Assembly: GCF_047425865.1 (NCBI RefSeq)
Contig: NZ_CP179735.1
Strand: one strand, 5' to 3'
From: Macrococcoides equi
Lineage (GTDB): Bacteria > Bacillota > Bacilli > Staphylococcales > Staphylococcaceae
Length of the DNA stretch: 64,000 nucleotides
The notes beneath the pieces are model-generated. The model was given only the letters and a program-made list of their open reading frames with translations, was not told where the DNA came from and ran no database searches. A program made the position numbers and the translations under genes. The stretch's first letter is position 1, and every line of letters starts with the position of its first letter. Shown piece after piece: positions 61,647-64,000 of the stretch.

Positions 61647-62966
61647 ATGAAAAAAATTGCTGCTAAAAACATTGCTAAAATTGCACGTAGATTAAGTATC
61701 ATGGCAGGTAAACGTGGTACAGATCTACCTGGGCAAGTTGCACGTAAAATAGATCCACAGATTTTAAAGAAATTGAGTGCTGAAGTTGAAGAGGTTGTAT
61801 TTATTTCAGGGACGAACGGAAAGACGACAACGAGTAATTTGATTGGTCATACGTTAAAGAAAAATAATATTAAAATCATTCATAATACTGAAGGTGCTAA
61901 TATGGCAGCCGGTATTACATCAAGCTTTATTGTTCAATCGTCTAAAGATACAAAACTTGCAATTATTGAAATTGATGAAGGATCAATTCCACGAGTATTA
62001 AAAGAAATGACACCGACTAAGATGGTATTTACAAACTTTTTCCGTGATCAGATGGATCGCTTTGGTGAGATAGATATTTTAGTTGATCGTATTGCTGAGA
62101 ATATAAAAGGGCGTGGAATAGAGCTAATACTTAACGCAGATGATCCGTTTGTCTCTCGTTTGAAGATTGCTAGTAATAAGGTAACGTATTACGGTGTGAA
62201 AGCTCATATACATGACTTTGAAGAAAGTACGATGATTGAGAGTAAGTACTGCCCGAACTGTGGTAAGATGCTGCAATATGACTGGATTCATTATAATCAG
62301 ATTGGTCATTATAAATGTAGCTGTGGATTTAATCGCCAGCTTCCAAAATACGAAGTGGAAGCTTTAACAGAAACACCATTTTTAAATCCTACAATCAATG
62401 GTCATACCTTTAATGTGAAGATTGCCGGTGATTTTAATGTATTCAATATTATCGCAGCATACAGTGTGTTACGTGAACTTGGATTAAATGATACGTCAAT
62501 TGAAAAAGGTTTCTCAACTTATGCCAGTGATAACGGACGTATGCAGAATTTTGTAAAAGGTAATAAACAAGCAATCATCAATTTGGCGAAGAATCCGGCA
62601 GGACTTAACGCAAGTTTGTCTGTTGGTGAAAAGATACAGGGCAAGAAGTCATATTTGATTTCTCTCAATGACAACGGTGCAGACGGACGTGATATATCAT
62701 GGATTTGGGATGCAGATTTTGAGAAGTTATCACGTCAGAATATCCCTTATATCATGTGTACCGGAAACCGTGCAGAAGAAATCGCACTTCGTTTAAAATA
62801 CGCTGAAATAGATGCTCAGATAGAAGTGAATCAAAATATTAAAGAAGCAACACAAACGATACTTAATCGTCCGGAATATACAGTATGTATTCCGAACTAT
62901 ACATCATTAGAGCCGATGCATCAGGCATTAAATGCATTTTTTGAAGGAGGTAAAGTCAATGAATAG
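61647..62966 (+). CDS. murT: Lipid II isoglutaminyl synthase, MurT subunit
   Basis: 439 residues of the Mur ligase family. ATP motif FISGTNGKTTTSN, then NTEGANMAAGI. A four-Cys zinc ribbon (CPNCGKMLQYDW and YKCSCG) is inserted in the middle domain, and the C-terminal DUF1727-type region follows. With GatD it amidates Glu of the lipid II stem peptide to isoglutamine, needed for transpeptidation and beta-lactam resistance in staphylococci. AGGAGG precedes the ATG. It overlaps gatD by eight bases. Confidence 0.96.
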   Translation: MKKIAAKNIAKIARRLSIMAGKRGTDLPGQVARKIDPQILKKLSAEVEEVVFISGTNGKTTTSNLIGHTLKKNNIKIIHNTEGANMAAGITSSFIVQSSKDTKLAIIEIDEGSIPRVLKEMTPTKMVFTNFFRDQMDRFGEIDILVDRIAENIKGRGIELILNADDPFVSRLKIASNKVTYYGVKAHIHDFEESTMIESKYCPNCGKMLQYDWIHYNQIGHYKCSCGFNRQLPKYEVEALTETPFLNPTINGHTFNVKIAGDFNVFNIIAAYSVLRELGLNDTSIEKGFSTYASDNGRMQNFVKGNKQAIINLAKNPAGLNASLSVGEKIQGKKSYLISLNDNGADGRDISWIWDADFEKLSRQNIPYIMCTGNRAEEIALRLKYAEIDAQIEVNQNIKEATQTILNRPEYTVCIPNYTSLEPMHQALNAFFEGGKVNE

Positions 62967-63684
62967 AGCGATTGAAATATTCCACTTTATGCCGGATAAA
63001 CTCAATTTATATGGTGACATCGGAAATATTATCGCACTGAAACAACGTGCAAAATGGCGTGGACTGGAAGTTAATGTGACAGACATTAATACGACGCGAG
63101 GCATTAAAATCAGTGACGCAGATATATTGTTTATTGGTGGCGGTAGTGACCGAGAACAAAAAATTGCAACAGATGACTTATTCCGTGTGAAAGATGACTT
63201 TAAAGCAGCGATTGAAGACGGTATGCCAGCACTTACGATTTGTGGAGGTTATCAGTTTTTAGGCGAAAAATATGTGACGCCTGATGGTAATGAATTGAAA
63301 GGTCTTCATATATTAGACTTCTATACAGAATCCAAGAAGGATCGTTTAACTGGTAATATTGTGATTGAATCAGAAACATTCGGTCAAATTGTTGGGTTTG
63401 AAAATCATGGTGGTAGAACTTATCATGATTATAATACGCTTGGACGAGTAGTAAGTGGTTACGGGAATAATGATACGGATAAAAAAGAAGGTATCCATTA
63501 TAAAAACTTGCTAGGTACATATTTACATGGACCGATATTACCAAAGAATCATGAAATCACAGATTATTTATTAAAACAGGCATGTGAACGTATTGGCATG
63601 GAGTTTCCCGAAATCGTACTTGATAACCGTGTGGAAGAAGCGGCGAAGCAAGTCATTGTTAAAAGATTGATGGAAGAGAAATAA
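62959..63684 (+). CDS. gatD: Lipid II isoglutaminyl synthase, GatD glutamine amidotransferase subunit
   Basis: 241 residues from ATG 62959 (MNRAIEIFHFMPDKLNLYGD), with GGAGG upstream; an in-frame ATG at 62932 lies in murT with no site. A CobQ-type glutaminase: the Cys nucleophile is in TICGGYQFLGEKY and the catalytic His in YLHGPILPKN. It supplies ammonia to MurT. Coupled to murT and closed by a terminator, as in S. aureus. Confidence 0.96.
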   Translation: MNRAIEIFHFMPDKLNLYGDIGNIIALKQRAKWRGLEVNVTDINTTRGIKISDADILFIGGGSDREQKIATDDLFRVKDDFKAAIEDGMPALTICGGYQFLGEKYVTPDGNELKGLHILDFYTESKKDRLTGNIVIESETFGQIVGFENHGGRTYHDYNTLGRVVSGYGNNDTDKKEGIHYKNLLGTYLHGPILPKNHEITDYLLKQACERIGMEFPEIVLDNRVEEAAKQVIVKRLMEEK

Positions 63685-63693
63685 TAGTATAAG

Positions 63694-63738
63694 AAACAAA
63701 GTGGCACGATTCTTTGGAGTCGTGCCACTTTTTTGTTT
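63694..63738 (+). terminator. Rho-independent terminator of murT-gatD
   Basis: AAACAAAGTGGCACGA, ten-base loop, TCGTGCCACTTTTTTGTTT. Confidence 0.92.
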
Positions 63739-63792
63739 CGATATGATATTAAAGCGATCCATGTATTTTAATGTGACAAATTATCAAACTCT

Positions 63793-63832
63793 CTTAAAGG
63801 TATATTTAAAATGTATCTTTTAAGTGTATAAT
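63793..63832. promoter_or_regulatory. Imperfect palindrome and -10 before the radical SAM gene
   Basis: CTTAAAGGTATA...TGTATCTTTTAAG (about 63793-63823) is an imperfect inverted repeat directly before TATAAT at 63827-63832, so it covers the -35 region. Candidate operator for the following gene; regulator unknown. Confidence 0.4.
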
Positions 63833-63861
63833 CAAATCATAAGTTCCTTGGAGGTGTATGA

Positions 63862-64000
63862 ATGATAGATTATAACGAAAAGCCATTTATCGTGATATGG
63901 GAAGTAACAAGAGCTTGTGAATTACATTGTTTGCATTGCAGAGCTGAAGCACAAGTGAACCGTAATCCATATGAATTATCTACAGATGAAGGTAAGGCAT
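63862..64000 (+). CDS. Radical SAM protein (3' part outside window)
   Basis: Only the first 46 residues are visible, from ATG 63862 with GGAGG seven bases upstream. WEVTRACELHCLHCRAEAQ carries the CxxxCxxC motif that binds the 4Fe-4S cluster of radical SAM enzymes. The start IDYNEKPFIVIWEVT resembles the AhbD/PqqE-like SPASM group. The reaction cannot be judged without the rest. Confidence 0.85.
   Translation, partial: MIDYNEKPFIVIWEVTRACELHCLHCRAEAQVNRNPYELSTDEGKA

Noticed and set aside
1..64000. tRNA, rRNA, riboswitch or insertion sequence
   Set aside because: No cloverleaf with a T-loop GTTCGAATCC-type core, no T-box, no transposase and no long terminal inverted repeats were noticed by eye. 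A covariance-model search would be needed to exclude weak RNA elements.

Overview
The window is low-GC Firmicute DNA from the family Staphylococcaceae. The block pcrB-pcrA-ligA-camS-putP-gatCAB-dgkB-rlmCD-dinB-murT-gatD, and nearby pncB-nadE, nos, ppaC and purB, follow the order and protein types I know from Staphylococcus. A complete polyamine pathway, a ComX/ComQ/ComP/ComA-type locus and differences in local order suggest a sister genus; Macrococcus is my best guess, made from gene content only. No insertion sequence, phage gene, tRNA, rRNA or CRISPR array was seen.

Layout. 1-5100: two small DER-motif membrane proteins, an aureolysin-like M4 metalloprotease, small unknowns, and an LPXTG surface protein on the minus strand. 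5280-8960: a four-gene quorum-sensing locus in the order comX-comQ-comP-comA. It comprises a 58-residue pre-pheromone with a near-terminal Trp, an isoprenyl transferase, a membrane histidine kinase and a LuxR-type response regulator. A near-consensus CodY-like box overlaps the candidate comX promoter. 9040-14500 (minus): an SOS-boxed YolD-like gene, an MFS pump, and the speA-speD-speE-speB operon (arginine to agmatine to putrescine to spermidine). 14700-22850: a lactonase, a NERD gene broken by an in-frame stop, a nitrilase-family amidase, a YSIRK/LPXTG adhesin with four SdrD-B-like domains, an aldehyde dehydrogenase and a Gfo/Idh/MocA oxidoreductase. 22900-31730: an acetyltransferase, a 123-bp tandem repeat, ppaC, a nicotinamidase, a beta-helix protein, nos, an MFS transporter, pncB-nadE and two small genes. 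31900-46870: purB with a PurR-type box pair, yerC, two VanY-like lipoproteins, pcrB-pcrA-ligA-camS, a 61-bp minisatellite, putP with a cre-like site, and gatCAB. 47000-64000: a CpsB-type phosphatase, an SGNH-like protein, GrpB, a HerA-like ATPase, dgkB, SDR and 5'-nucleotidase genes sitting between dgkB and rlmCD, dinB, an exonuclease-BRCT protein, a Fur-boxed feoA-feoB-feoC-like operon, murT-gatD, and the start of a radical SAM gene.

How the genes fit together. Nicotinamidase, PncB and NadE form an NAD salvage route. The spe genes make spermidine. MurT/GatD amidate lipid II. GatCAB corrects Glu-tRNA(Gln). FeoABC imports ferrous iron under probable Fur control. The XQPA locus is the most unusual feature: staphylococci are known for agr signalling, and here is a prenylated-peptide type system with comX upstream of comQ instead of between comQ and comP.
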